Source: Aporrectodea caliginosa (Eukaryota > Annelida > Clitellata > Crassiclitellata > Lumbricidae). From it: a stretch of 64,000 nt of DNA. Where the stretch lies: positions 1,317,709 through 1,381,708 of the forward strand of contig JACEVL010000100.1 in NCBI GenBank assembly GCA_020284085.1, in the 5' to 3' direction. Numbering within the stretch: position 1 is the stretch's first letter; the number at the start of each line of letters is the position of its first letter. Shown here in pieces: positions 49,001 through 60,261 of this stretch. Below the pieces are notes generated by a model, which had not been told where the DNA came from, ran no database searches, and saw only the letters and a program-made list of their open reading frames with translations. The position numbers and the translations under genes were made by a program.

Positions 49001-50563
49001 TTGTCCTCAAATGGGTTCCTTCTAAACGCTTCAAAAACTCAGTTTATCTGGCTTGGCACAATTAGGTGAGCTTAACTATGGCTCCATTTCAGCAGTACAT
49101 ATGCGGGAGATCCTGCACTGGCTTCCATTTCCCCAGTGCATCTATTTCAGGATATCTTCCTTGTTCTGGACTGCTTATCGGTGGACGCGCGTGTCTCGTC
49201 CCATGGTGGGCGCCGTCTCCTTCGCTCTGCTCTCCATGGTGACCTGATTATTCCTTTTGTTTCCTCCTTCGGGTCCTTCCTTCACCATTCTATCAGCTCC
49301 TTAAGACTGCTTTTCCGCTGGCCTGGGTCTGATTAGAGAATCTGCAGGGGCACTATATAAATTTCCACAGACTGATTAATCGAAAATTGTCCACTGCAAA
49401 TGCATGAATTAATTGCAGTTCATGAAGTAAGCTGGATATAATGTTCGTTCTTAAACTAAGATCATCTGTTATAACTATTGCAGATTCAACGTCAGCCTTT
49501 AGTTACCGACCAAACAACAAGTCTTACGTTGCAAGTGAAGGAAATGCCACTTGGTATGATGCCCGAAAGGAATGCTTACGATTGGGAGGAGATTTTGCTT
49601 CTATTACGGATCTCCAAACCATAGGGAATTGGACACGGCTGAAAGAAATCCAAAACCAACGATATTGGATTGGCCTTCGCCGAAACAAATGGATCTGGAA
49701 TAGCACAGGTGATCTATATTGTCATTCTCTGGAACTATCAGATAAACAGTGAGACAGGACGGAACGAGGGAAGGCTAAGATTCACACACGAATCAGTGCA
49801 TGCATGCATACGTGCATAAATAAATGCGTACATATGATGTTCATAATACACGTCCTTTAAAATATGGCTCATTGATGTACTTGTTAAATTTCGCCTAAAA
49901 TGTTTAATTATTCCACTCCGGATTTTTAATTGTTTTTATCAGTTTCACTCATCCGTAATTTCACTCAGTAGCGGGTTAGCCAGTTAGACTGAAACTTTAC
50001 CGTAGGCTATGCGCAGGCTAACGCCGTCCGAAACCCTTGGTCAATCAGTAATAAATGTGGCAACATCTAAATAAAATGTTTACTCATTCTTTTACTCTAA
50101 TATTTCTCATTATTTCACCGTATTGTAACAAAAGATTCAAGTATGAATATACAACCATGTTTCTTGTAATAAGTAACTTTTAAATGCACAATGCGTCAAC
50201 TAATAACTCGCCAAGGCCAAGGTGTAATCAAGTCAATATCCAAACGATCAATTCGCAAAGACGGAAAGGCAGCCTAAGCAAATAAGTACAGTAAGTATAT
50301 TCTTTAATGAAAAGCACTAGCAAACGCATAGTACTGTACATGGGAAGCTCAATATAAACAAACATTATAATAACAAAAATATAATAAGCAAACCAAGAAT
50401 AGAATAAGAGATGTTATTGTATATCAAGGTTATTGAGGGGCATAGGGGGAGGAAGAACTTAAATAGCCATAAAATAGGAAGCCTTGGTTAGACGTATATC
50501 ATCCTGACAAAGGAAGCATTTCTGAGACAGGTTGTCAAACCTAGGGAGCTCGGGTCCAATGGA

Positions 50564-50638
<75 letters not shown>

Positions 50639-53600
50639 CATGTCTTACATTGTTAAAGGTCAGTTTTAAACTGCTAACTAACAAAGCGACTGAGTATCCT
50701 ATAAATAGCGATCATCGACTGATGCACTGATCATTATTATAGGTTGTCATGTAAATTCGCTTACTATTTTAATTAATATTTTTAATTAATATTAAGTAGA
50801 ACAATGGATTACATATACAGCGACTGATAGATGTGAGCCAATGAAGTGGCTCAAAAGTACGCCTAATAAGAAAATTTATTGAATAAAATCAATTAAACCA
50901 ACAACCTCATTATTTAAACAAGAAAACATAATGAGACAATAGGCGATTAAAACGATCTTGAAAGAATCCTTCCATGTTGTTTATTTTCTTTTGTAAATAG
51001 GTGATGCAATCACTTACACTAACTGGGATGGTGGGTATCCCGACGAGTCTTCTGATAAACAATGCATTTGCATTAACCCGCGATGCCGGAGCGAAAACAA
51101 CCGAACCATTTGTGTATTTGATAGGACGTGGAGGACATGCAACTGCAACCACTATTACGCCATTGTCTGCCAAAAAGGTATTTCATACGGCATAAGTTCT
51201 CTAAATGTAAATTTAATGGAAATGTAAACGTATTTTCATGGTCCCGAATTTGCTCATTTTCAATGAATTGATCAGGTTAGATCATTCACCACTGCTCCCC
51301 ATTTGAATGGGTACCACGTCATAAGGTCCACATGTACGATCGCGATGGGCCGAGATTCAAACCTCAGATATATGCCACTCATCTGTTCACGACCCGCACT
51401 CCTACGCACAGAGGTACATGGGCGTACGCCCTAACTAATGTAGTTTACCGAGTCAGTACCGTCATGCTCTACATATTTGGATTATCATAATTTATAATCC
51501 AAATATGCAGAGCATGACGGTACTGGCCCGTTTATTGCACTTAATTTGAAAACTATGGCCAGTCAGCAGACAACGGTGTTGGAAGTTTCAAGTTGCCAAA
51601 CTTTCGTCCAGATTCAAATTTTACACGACGAATGCCTATAAATATGCATGTATGTATGTATGTATGTATGTATGTATGTATGTATGTATGTATGTATGTA
51701 TGTATGTATGTATGTATGTATGTATGTATGTATGTATGTATGTATGTATGTATATATGTATGTGTATATGTAAGTAAGTAAGTAAGTAAGTATATTCTTT
51801 ATTGAACCAATTGCATATCCGCACTTTGGTGTACATACATTTATACAGAGTATAACATTCTTATTATAAACGATTTGGGTGTGAGGTTGTCCGCTTGTGG
51901 AATAAAACGATCATGTAATTTCGGACGCAGGGAGTAGGGAAGCGGCTTTTTGGGGGAGTAGCCCATGGAGTACATGCCCCGGGTTTCTCAAGACATGAAG
52001 CGCAGCTGACAAGCGTTGAAATAACCTGTCTGTCTGCCAAAATTAGTTGATGCTTTCCAATAATGTGTTTAAATCTTGGTTTTAGAGCCTACCGTAGCAG
52101 GCGTCTCATATTTTGTCAATTTCCTACCACAGAAGCATTCTCATAAGTCACGTCTCGCTCAAGGCTATTATTTACTAAGGGTGATTTAAACGCTGATTCA
52201 ATGTTGTCCATCATCTTCAGTAGTCCCCAAATTCATGAGCTGCCCAGAGTTTTTCTAGGATAGTAAGACCATACCTTTTTCTCATGCCAGAGTGGATCAA
52301 TGAGTACGCTATGGTATGTCGCAATGTGCGCTTGAAGATCGTTTTACTGAAAGATGAGGTAACCTATCCCAGGAATGATTAGGCTACTCTCGAAATTTTT
52401 TTTCCAGAAGAAAAAAATACAGCTACGTCTTATTCGAAAATATCTCCATTAATTTTCTCGTGTAAACACCAACCAATAAGCAGTAGCTGTGCGCTTCGTA
52501 AAATTAACTGAATAATGGATTATTATTCTCGATTTTCTATTTCCAGAAGAAAAAGCTGATGTTGCGACAACAAAAATGGTAGCTACTGAAGGGATGCTGA
52601 CATCGTCTAGAACTACTCGCTCTACTACTCCTGCCATCACCACTACCACTTCCACTAAAACTCCCATTGCTACTACTCCAGCCACAAATACCTCTTCCAC
52701 TGAAACTTCTATTGCTACTGCTCCAACCACAACCACCACTTCGACTAAAACTACCCGTTCTACTTCTCCAACCACAACCACCACTTCCGCTAAAACTCCC
52801 ATTGCTACTACTCCAGTCACATCCACCACTACCGCGACTATCACCCCGCTTAAGCCGATCATTTCCAGTGTGACTACTTATACCATGACTATTGCTGGCA
52901 ATACTGCTGGAGCGACTGAGGGAATGTCTTTTTCAATTTCCTCAATGAAACCGTCAAATCATTTTGCTGAGAATCAAACTGCTGATTTTGTACCAATATC
53001 AACAGGTAGTTTTATTATAGGCTACATAATAGTACATATAAAACATTAGTTGCGCTATTTTGATAGACATGTTAGCATATTCAATCAGTAATACCAACGA
53101 TCGCGGCGTTGACCACCTTGAAAGTACACCTTTGAAAATAAATTTATACTAAAAGAAGTTTCGCTAATGTCAGATAGTATTGTACTGCATTTTATTGCAT
53201 TGTATTATATTATAATGTAATGTAATGTAATGTAATGTAATTAGTAATTTATAAAGCGCCGCTCACAGCCGAGGCCATTCAGTAGCGCTCCCAGTGCGAG
53301 AACCCCGAGAGAAGAAATAGGTTTTAAGAGAGAGAGAGAGATGAAGACAGTGATCCAGAAAGGAAAGTCTCACGCAAAGTGAAGGGAAGGGCATTCCATA
53401 AAGAGGGCCCAATGATGGCAAAGGATCGAGTTTGAGCAATCGTGGTCCTAGCTCGTGGGACAAACAAGTCAGACCGGTCCAGAGATCGGAGAGGCCGATG
53501 AGATGATGCAGAAAGAGGAGGACGAATGACATCCCTGAGGTATTTTGGAGCAAGTCCCAGTTTGGATTTGAGGACCAAGGCAAGGACTTTAAACTGAATG

Positions 53601-56600
53601 CGGTCAGAGAGAGGGAGCCAATGCAGTTGGTTGACCATGAAAGATGATATATGGGAGTATTTAGGGAGGTGAGCAATCAATCGAGCAGCAGCCTTGAGAA
53701 CAGATTGAATAGGGGATAGACGGACCTTGGGAAGACCAATAAGTAGAGAATTGCAATAATCAATCCTGGAACAGACAAATGCATGGACAATGGATGCCAT
53801 GGTAGAGAGGGGAACAGATCTGCGAATAACCCTGAGACGCCGGAGGTGAAAGTAAGAGGATCGTGTAAGGTTGGTTACATGAGCAGAAAAAGTGAGAGCG
53901 CTGTCCAAAGTGACACCTAAGTCACGCACACAAGTAGAGAACGTAAATTTGGGAAAGTTTTCAGAGAGAATCGAAAAGTCAATTTTCAGAAGTTGTTGGG
54001 GTGTGCCAAGCCAAATAAGTTGAGTTTTGGAAGAGTTTAGCGAAAGGCGATTGGAAGACATCCACAAATGCAAGTCATGGGAAAGGGCTTCAATACGGCG
54101 AGCTAAAGTGAGTTGAGTAGACGCAGGACCATGGACATATGCCTGAACGTCATCAGCAAAGAGGTGACCAGTAGCAGAGTAATTTGTAAACAAAGAGGTA
54201 ATATCAGCCGTGTACAGAATGAAAAGAAGGGGTCCAAGGACTGATCCCTGAGGAACTCCTAGAAGGACAGGCACCCAGTTAGACCTGGAATTACCAGCTA
54301 TAACCATTTGGGTGCGACCAGACAGGTAGGATTGAAGCCAGAGAAGAGGGACTCCCTTAAGACCATAGGAGGATTCAAGGCGTTGGAGCAAAATATTGTG
54401 ATCCACCATGTCGAAGGCTGCTGAGACATCAAAAAGTGCAAGAAGGGTGACCTGAGCCTTATCTATAGCTGAGTAGATGTCAGCTAGCATAGAGAGCAGG
54501 GCTGTTTCAGTTGAGTGGAACGCCCTGAAACCAGATTGGTGTGAAGGGAGAAGGCCTGAAGACTCAAGGTAAGGAAGAATCTGAATTGAAACCAGACGTT
54601 CAAGGGTTTTCGAAAGAAAAGACAAGTTAGAAATAGGCCGATAGTTTTTGCAGTCATTTGGGTCCAGATTAGTTTTCTTGAGTGCCGGGAAAACCAAAGC
54701 ACGTTTTTGGGAAGCAGGAATGCAGCCCTCAGCAAGTGATCTATTGAAGAGATAGAGAAAGAAAGGTGCAAGATCATCAAGTATGTCAATAATAATAAAT
54801 GGAGGGAGTGGGTCAAGTTCACATGATCTAAGATTAACACCCGAGAATACCGTTCTTAGATCAGCGTCCGTAATAGGCTTAAAGCCATCGAACTCGGAAG
54901 ATGTAGATGAGAACACCGGAGGTGTAGCATCAGCTGTAGCGGCACGGAGAGAGTTTGTCTTCGTGTTGAGCATGTCGAGAAACTCGTCAGCAGTGAAGGC
55001 TGGAGTCTCGAGCGGACGAGATGGCCGACCATATTATAGTTTATTGTATTGTGTTGTATTGTATTCCACCACACTTTCTTATTAACTAACACTTCACAAA
55101 GCTCAACCTCGTACTACACCATGGTCAGCGCAAGTGATTAAGCTGGTGCCCTGTTCCTAGCTTTCAAGTGATGCTTTGAAATGTGTGGTTCTACGATTAT
55201 AGTCGGCCACGTTGCGCTAGTAATTGGAGTTATATTGATCTTTGAGAGTTACCGTGTTTCAATTGTTTTGTAGGACTATTCAACTCGTTCAGTACAAAAG
55301 AAATTCTCCTTGTCATTCTTTTATTGGTGGCGGTTGTTTTCATTGTTGCTGCCGTCTTCGTGATCATCCGAAAACGAAAATAGTAAGCTAGTATATTTTC
55401 AGGAATTCAAGTTTTAGGCTATAACTTATGTTTGGAGGTATTTGAACGGTTTTTAAATCTGAATATATAGCTTAAATGAAATATCCCAAACACCTTGTTG
55501 CATTATTTGCTGGACCAAATGCATATGCAGTTATTTGCTCACTTAGTTACTTACTAACTTACTTAGTTGCTAATGTTTAGGAAGTTTATGGAATGCTCGA
55601 ATTCATGCAATAATACACACTTGCGTAAATAGATGCGCTACTGGACATGTTTAGTATCTGTTATAAGTCGAATGAAGAGAAAGGACAGCTGAAAGAATTG
55701 ACCACTGCCATTATTGTTTTGACATTGTAACAATAGAAGAAGTTTCTTGGAATCACTAAATTTTGATTTCGCTATTTTGCCAAACCGCGTGAAGCGTAAA
55801 CCAATCTAGAAATATAAGACTAACATAGCGATGCGGCTCGCCTATGCAAGGGACAGCAAACGTGAACCGTATGGTCTTTGATGTTTCCCAATGAGGACCC
55901 GCATTGGTTGGGCCTAACAGCGGTTCGCCAACTCAATCAATGTCGAGAGGCGGGTCCACTCTGGGCCATATGAAAGTGGATGTATAGTTCACAGTTCATT
56001 AGAGACCTGAGCAAATCAAATACCTCTCACTGAAACAATAATTATCCTTTGCGAAAATAAATGTGAAAGGATTTCTTGGCGCTGTGTAAATGACGGAAAA
56101 ATAAATAGGACGAGCTGAAGATAGCTTGAATCCAATCTTGGAAAATAATGGCGTGGCTTAGGATGCTGTTGTCGCACGTCCACACAATTACTTTGGGTCG
56201 AATCCGGAAGACTCAAGACATGTGCAAAAGCCATTAATTACTACCTCAAGACATGTGCAAAAGCCATTAATTACTACCTCAAGACATGTGCAAAAGCCAT
56301 TAATTACTACCTCAAGACATGTGCAAAAGCCATTAATTACTACCTCAAGACATGTGCAAAAGCCATTAATTACTACCTCAAGACATGTGCAAAAGCCATT
56401 TATTACTACCTCAAGACATGTGCAAAAGCCATTAATTACTACCTCACACTTTGCTGTTACAATGGTTATACTTCACTTTTTATGATTTTATGTAGTGATA
56501 GACGAAACGAGGGATCACTCACAAGGAACGCAAAACAGAGCGAAACGGATTCTCCCGCATATGTAACCGTGGCTCCAGTCAACAGACCGTCTGAAGGTAT

Positions 56601-56892
56601 TGTTCCACCTGTTAACACCATCTACGCTGAAGTGGAAATGTTCCAACGGCCAACGCCTTCCAACAACACCAACAACGCCAACGTTAAACCCACCAGCAAT
56701 TTCAATGTGATTTATGCTGAACCGAATAAGCCAACAAAGTCATCTACACCGACGGGTAAAGCAGTTGAGACTGCAGATCCTATTTATCTGGAAGCGATTG
56801 AAGTAAAATCTGGAGCTGGAGGTGGAGGCTTTGCTACACAGGATCCAAGTGCAGTTTATGCAGAGCCGATAAAACTGAAAAGGTCGTCTTAA
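46071..56892 (+). CDS. Receptor D: two CTLDs, mucin stalk, TM, short ITIM/ITSM tail
   Basis: Predicted exons are 46071-46113 (signal peptide), 47184-47534 and 48018-48140 (CTLD1, residues 15-172), 49484-49708 and 51001-51177 (CTLD2, 173-306), 52547-53005 (stalk, 307-459), 55274-55382 (TM) and 56496-56892 (tail, 496-627). The joined frame is 627 codons. CTLD1 has lost the first cysteine of the N-terminal hairpin. CTLD2 has TYTNW, GYPD at the EPN site and WRTC at the WND site, with extra cysteines. Tail motifs are PAYVTV, TIYAEV (ITSM), VIYAEP, PIYLEA and AVYAEP. Relative to B it lacks about 90 residues in the middle and the second ITSM tyrosine has become Asn. The exon 1 donor is GTTGGT rather than GTAAGT. 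Introns hold two CR1 copies and microsatellites. Confidence 0.8.
48660..48710. repeat. Short AT microsatellite
   Basis: A TATATATATATA run near 48685-48699 in the intron between CTLD1 and CTLD2 of gene D. Confidence 0.7.
48785..49380 (+). mobile_element. Decayed CR1 LINE fragment
   Basis: LTVLALFDVSAAFDTV, FLLNASKTQFIWLG and ILHWLPFPQCIYFR match the 53.3-55.0 kb CR1 copy but with large internal deletions. The end has GGCACTATATAAATTTCC. It lies in the intron between CTLD1 and CTLD2 of gene D. Confidence 0.75.
50284..50560 (-). mobile_element. TAAG-type LINE 3' fragment
   Basis: TAAGTATATTCTTTAATGAAAA opens a degenerate minus-oriented copy of the 16622 family, running to the AT microsatellite. 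Confidence 0.5.
50565..50634. repeat. (AT)n microsatellite
   Basis: About 35 AT dinucleotides in the CTLD2 intron of gene D. Confidence 0.95.
51454..51525. repeat. Near-perfect 32-bp hairpin
   Basis: The left arm 51454-51485 and right arm 51494-51525 are reverse complements with one mismatch, separated by the 8-nt loop CATAATTT. It lies in the intron between CTLD2 and the stalk of gene D. It could be a local inverted duplication, a small foldback element or a structured RNA. Confidence 0.85.
51643..51766. repeat. (ATGT)n microsatellite
   Basis: About 30 ATGT units in the stalk-proximal intron of gene D, running directly into a (TAAG)n LINE tail. Confidence 0.95.
51767..52090 (-). mobile_element. 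TAAG-tailed LINE 3' fragment
   Basis: (TAAG)n, then TATATTCTTTATTGAACC and CCGCACTTTGGTGTACATAC, followed by a longer body than at 38531. Same minus orientation as its relatives. Confidence 0.75.
52651..52830 (+). repeat. 45-bp coding VNTR of the D stalk
   Basis: Four 15-codon units such as STKTPIATTPATNTS and STETSIATAPTTTTT, homologous to the eight units in B. In frame and Thr-rich. Confidence 0.9.
53215..55060 (-). mobile_element. CR1-clade LINE, 5'-truncated, intact RT frame
   Basis: A 549-codon frame (54973 down to 53324) has NYRPISNLSFLSKTLERL, FDVSAAFDMVDHNILL, GVPQGSVLGPLLFILY, a catalytic FADD (HLFADDVQAY, in place of YADD) and SFAIIGPSLWNALPF. The 3' end has TTTATAAAGCGCCGCTC (+ strand) and an (ATGTA)n tail at 53212-53240. 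It is inserted antisense in the intron between stalk and TM exons of gene D; the B intron lacks it. Confidence 0.9.
55130..55240 (+). repeat. L2-tail-like segment shared with gene B
   Basis: Matches 27500-27600: AAGCTGGTGCCCTG, AGCTTTCAAGTG and ACGATTATAG. It marks the pre-duplication intron. Confidence 0.5.
56213..56447 (+). repeat. 33-bp minisatellite before the D tail exon
   Basis: Seven nearly identical 33-bp copies containing CAAGACATGTGCAAAAGCC and ATTAATTACTACC. The equivalent intron in A has the unit once (15310-15330, GAGGCATGTGCAGAAG). It ends about 50 bases before the tail-exon acceptor. The 11-residue repeat frame closes before the exon and is not proposed as coding. Confidence 0.9.
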
Positions 56893-58092
56893 GTCTTAAG
56901 GGCTACAGAATGATTGCATGGCTACGTGGCCTGTCGTCGTTTGAACAAACCCTGACCAGTATGTATGCATGCATGTAAGGTGTATGTATGCATATTATGT
57001 CTATGTGCATGTATGAATGTATCGTGTGCGTGAATGTTTATATGGATCGATGTATGGTTGTATGGGTGAACTGTCTGCAGATGCACGTGTGTGGTGGTTG
57101 GCAGCTATTATTCATGTGTGTGTGTGCATATATGTTCTTATGTATGTATGGAATTATGTATATTTTTATGGGTGTATATGTATGTAGGTAGGTAGATAAG
57201 TAGATAGGTAAGTAGTAGACAGGTGCATTCCGTGTATGTATGCATGTAGGTATCCATGGATATTTGCATGTATGTATAGGCCTACATGCTTGCATCCTAG
57301 TTTTTTTTATACAGGACATAATGTTTGAAGACACTTTAAAAGGAACCGACTTAAGTATACCCTCAGGAGTGTTTTTGGTAGTCTAGAGTTGTATACCGAA
57401 TAGAGTGGAACCTAACAGTATGCATATACAGCGCAATATGTTTCCGAGAGGATTGTGTGACTTCACCGTTTCTATGTATACACTTAACCATTGACCCATG
57501 ATTGACTTGGATTTATTTGCTAAAGAACGAAACCTGCTCAAGACAAACTGTCAATTATCACATAAATGTTTGACATAGAATTAGGGTAACAGTTAATTTT
57601 CTTGTACGTATAATCGGATGCATGCGTCACTTAATTGGTTCCTGCTTGATGCTTACTGTGGATTGTTGTTCTTGCTATAGCCTATTCGCATCACTAATCG
57701 AGATTTTTTGAACAATTTAAGAAATGTTAATGCATGAGTTTTGTATCTGGATAGAAATGTCACAAAACTGAAGTCGTTTGTTCTATCGTGTTATAATCAA
57801 CGTTTGGTAAGCTTCTGAGGGCTCACAGTAGAGTACATCAAACAAACAATATGTGTAGGGCAAATGACAGGTGATTATTTTTTACGAATAACATTCCTAA
57901 AGTATGAACCTAACGATGAATAGCAATAATTAGTTAAGATAATTAGTTAAATTCTTTGTCTAACTCACTGCAATTCACTTAGTTTGACATATGAATATTT
58001 TGACGATTAATATTCTTAAACTTACCGATGAATTAATAATTTGTAGAATATTTAGTAAAGTTCTTTGTTTAACTCACTACAATTACTTTGGT
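56893..58092. other. 3' flank of D, no gene
   Basis: Degenerate ATGT-rich DNA at 56960-57250 corresponds to the array at 29520-30122 behind gene B. The rest, to 57990, is the duplicon shared with 30130-30500. A second partial copy of GTT.AACTCACT.CAATT occurs at 58063-58085. Confidence 0.5.
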
Positions 58093-58103
58093 ACACTAAA
58101 ACT

Positions 58104-59158
58104 GAATGAATTGATGTGGAAAACCTTGGGAGAAATGGGAATACCGAAACACTTGGTACAACTTCTTAGGGGTCTGTACGAAGATCAGATAGCGGTGATA
58201 AGGACAGAATATGGAGATACTGACAGTTTTAGGATAAGGAAGGGAGTGCGGCAAGGATGCATTCTGTCTCCTGTCTTATTTAACATGTACGCTGAAAGGA
58301 TAATGAGGCAGGCGGGAATGGATGAGGCTGAGGAAGGAATAAAGATAGCGGGAAGAATAATGAACAATCTGAGATACGCTGATGATACAACATTATTGGC
58401 GGGTAAAAAAACGAGTTGGTAACACTGATAAGAAGGCTTAAGAGTGAAAGTGAGAAAGCAGGACTCTACTTCAATATAAAAAAGACAAAGATCATGACAA
58501 CAGAGGAGGAGGACAGTTTTGAAGTAGACGGAGAAGAAATAGAAACGGTAACTAACTTCACGTTTTTGGGATCAGTAATAGAAAAAGAAGGAAAGTGTGA
58601 TATGGAAATAAATCGTAGAGTGGCTATAGGAAAAGCTGCAATGAATGGTCTGGAAAAAATATGGAAGGACAAACATGTGAGTGTAGACACGAAAAAAAGA
58701 TTGGTGAAGGCTTTGATCATACCAACAGTAACATACGGCAGCGAGACATGGACAATGACCAAGAAAATGAGAAAAAAGATTAACGCATGCGAAATGTGGA
58801 TATGGAGGAAGATGCAGAGAATATCATGGAAAGAGAAAAAGACCAATGATTGGGTGCGATGGAGTATTGGAATTGAGAAGGAAGAGACACTACAACAAAC
58901 CGTGCTAAGAGCAAAGTTGAGGTTCTTTGGTCATGTCATGCGATCAGATGGACTGGAAAAGGAAATGATGTTAGCATATGGAGAGGGAAGGAGAAAACAA
59001 GGACGACCAAGGAAAAAGTGGACGGACGATGATACATGAAACAACTGGAATGAATTTGGCAGAACTGAGAGATGCGACGGCGGACAGAAGGAAATGGAGA
59101 GGCTTGATCATGAAGGTCGCTAAAGTTCCAAGAACTGACAGCACAAGGTGACAAGGTG
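58104..59158 (+). mobile_element. RTE-type LINE with 11-bp TSD, frameshifted
   Basis: The first frame has KGVRQGCILSPVLFNMYAER and the catalytic LRYADDTTLLAG. A frameshift near 58415 and a stop at 59037 break the rest, which contains TNFTFLGSV, TYGSETWTM and FFGHVMRSD. The target duplication ACACTAAAACT is exact (58093-58103 and 59159-59169). It splits the duplicon that follows genes B and D, so it inserted after the duplication. Confidence 0.9.
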
Positions 59159-59540
59159 ACACTAAAACTAGCGTGTTACCCGCACGCATAGATCTATAAA
59201 AATAGTTATTAAAATATTGTAAATCAACGCGCGGGAGTAACTTCGAAATGATACTCGCTCACCACATTAGTCTAATGTTTTTGTTAAAATATTTCACAAA
59301 TGACTGCACTTTCTCAGAGCCGATTAAACATGAACTAAGCTTAGTAAACCTTAAATAGGTCTTCCTGAATATTATGTGAAAAGGAATTAAGTTAAGTAGG
59401 ATTGTTGTTCTTCACCAGCCTCTATTTTGCTAGCGATTGATAGCCGATCTATTTGATTTTGGTCTCGTGTCATCAGCTCTAGAGGACGATCTGGGTAGTT
59501 TTCTTAAAGAGGCGCTACATAAATGTACGATTACAATTAA
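59159..59540 (+). repeat. Continuation of the B/D 3' duplicon, with L2-type tail
   Basis: Matches 30510-30838, then AAAGAGGCGCTACATAAATGTACG and GATTAC-like bases, an L2-type 3' end. In the B copy the tail-exon shard takes the place of this L2 end. Confidence 0.6.
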
Positions 59541-60255
59541 GGTCCGGATGAACTGTCCCTCTGTTGCTTTAATTGCAAACACGACAAAGGAAATAGAATA
59601 AAATCTTGTTCATGGAGATTGGAATGCGTGGATGCATTTTGATTTGCCTTAACCAGGTACTACTACTATTCCTTTATTTAACAAACTCGTTGAAACAAAC
59701 GCAACAAGATTACAAAATGAACAGTTTAGATATCGATTAGACCAAAATAATAGTCTGTACACGAGAGAAAAATAAAATCACTAAAAGCACATACATGTTC
59801 AAATAACATATCACATTTTAAACAAATTCACAACAAACTAAATGCATTAATTAGTTAACTTAGTTATAATGGTTTTTAAACAAAATATTGTCCTTGTAAC
59901 CGACATAAATATTTAAAATAAAATATCGTCTTCATAATCGACAATTCAGTTGGCAGCATGAATAATTGGTAAATTAAATAAATGTCATCGTTCATTTGTT
60001 CATATAAATAGTTGAACCGAATAAATTCTGAATACTGAATAAGCGTATTTAAAGTTTTGAAACACGGTGTGACCTGAGATCGTTTGCTGACTCTAAATGT
60101 AAGACAGCTATAACAACTAGTCTAAGCATTCCAGTGATGTCGTTATCTCCTCTTGTATTTGAAACTCATAGTGCAACTGATAAATTACAAAGTAGTTCCT
60201 AGTATATGTTTGGGAGTACTTTATGCCAGTATGCTTCAGTGCATATTTTAACGGA
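59541..60255. other. Non-coding stretch between convergent genes
   Basis: No exon recognised. AT-rich, with an ACTACTACTATTCC start and several AAATAAAAT runs. Confidence 0.4.
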
Positions 60256-60261
60256 TTTGGA

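Noticed and set aside
54783..55085. + strand 100-codon frame
   Set aside because: Antisense to the start of the CR1 RT frame.
56213..56447. CRISPR-like array of 33-bp repeats
   Set aside because: The repeats are contiguous without spacers and lie in a eukaryotic intron.
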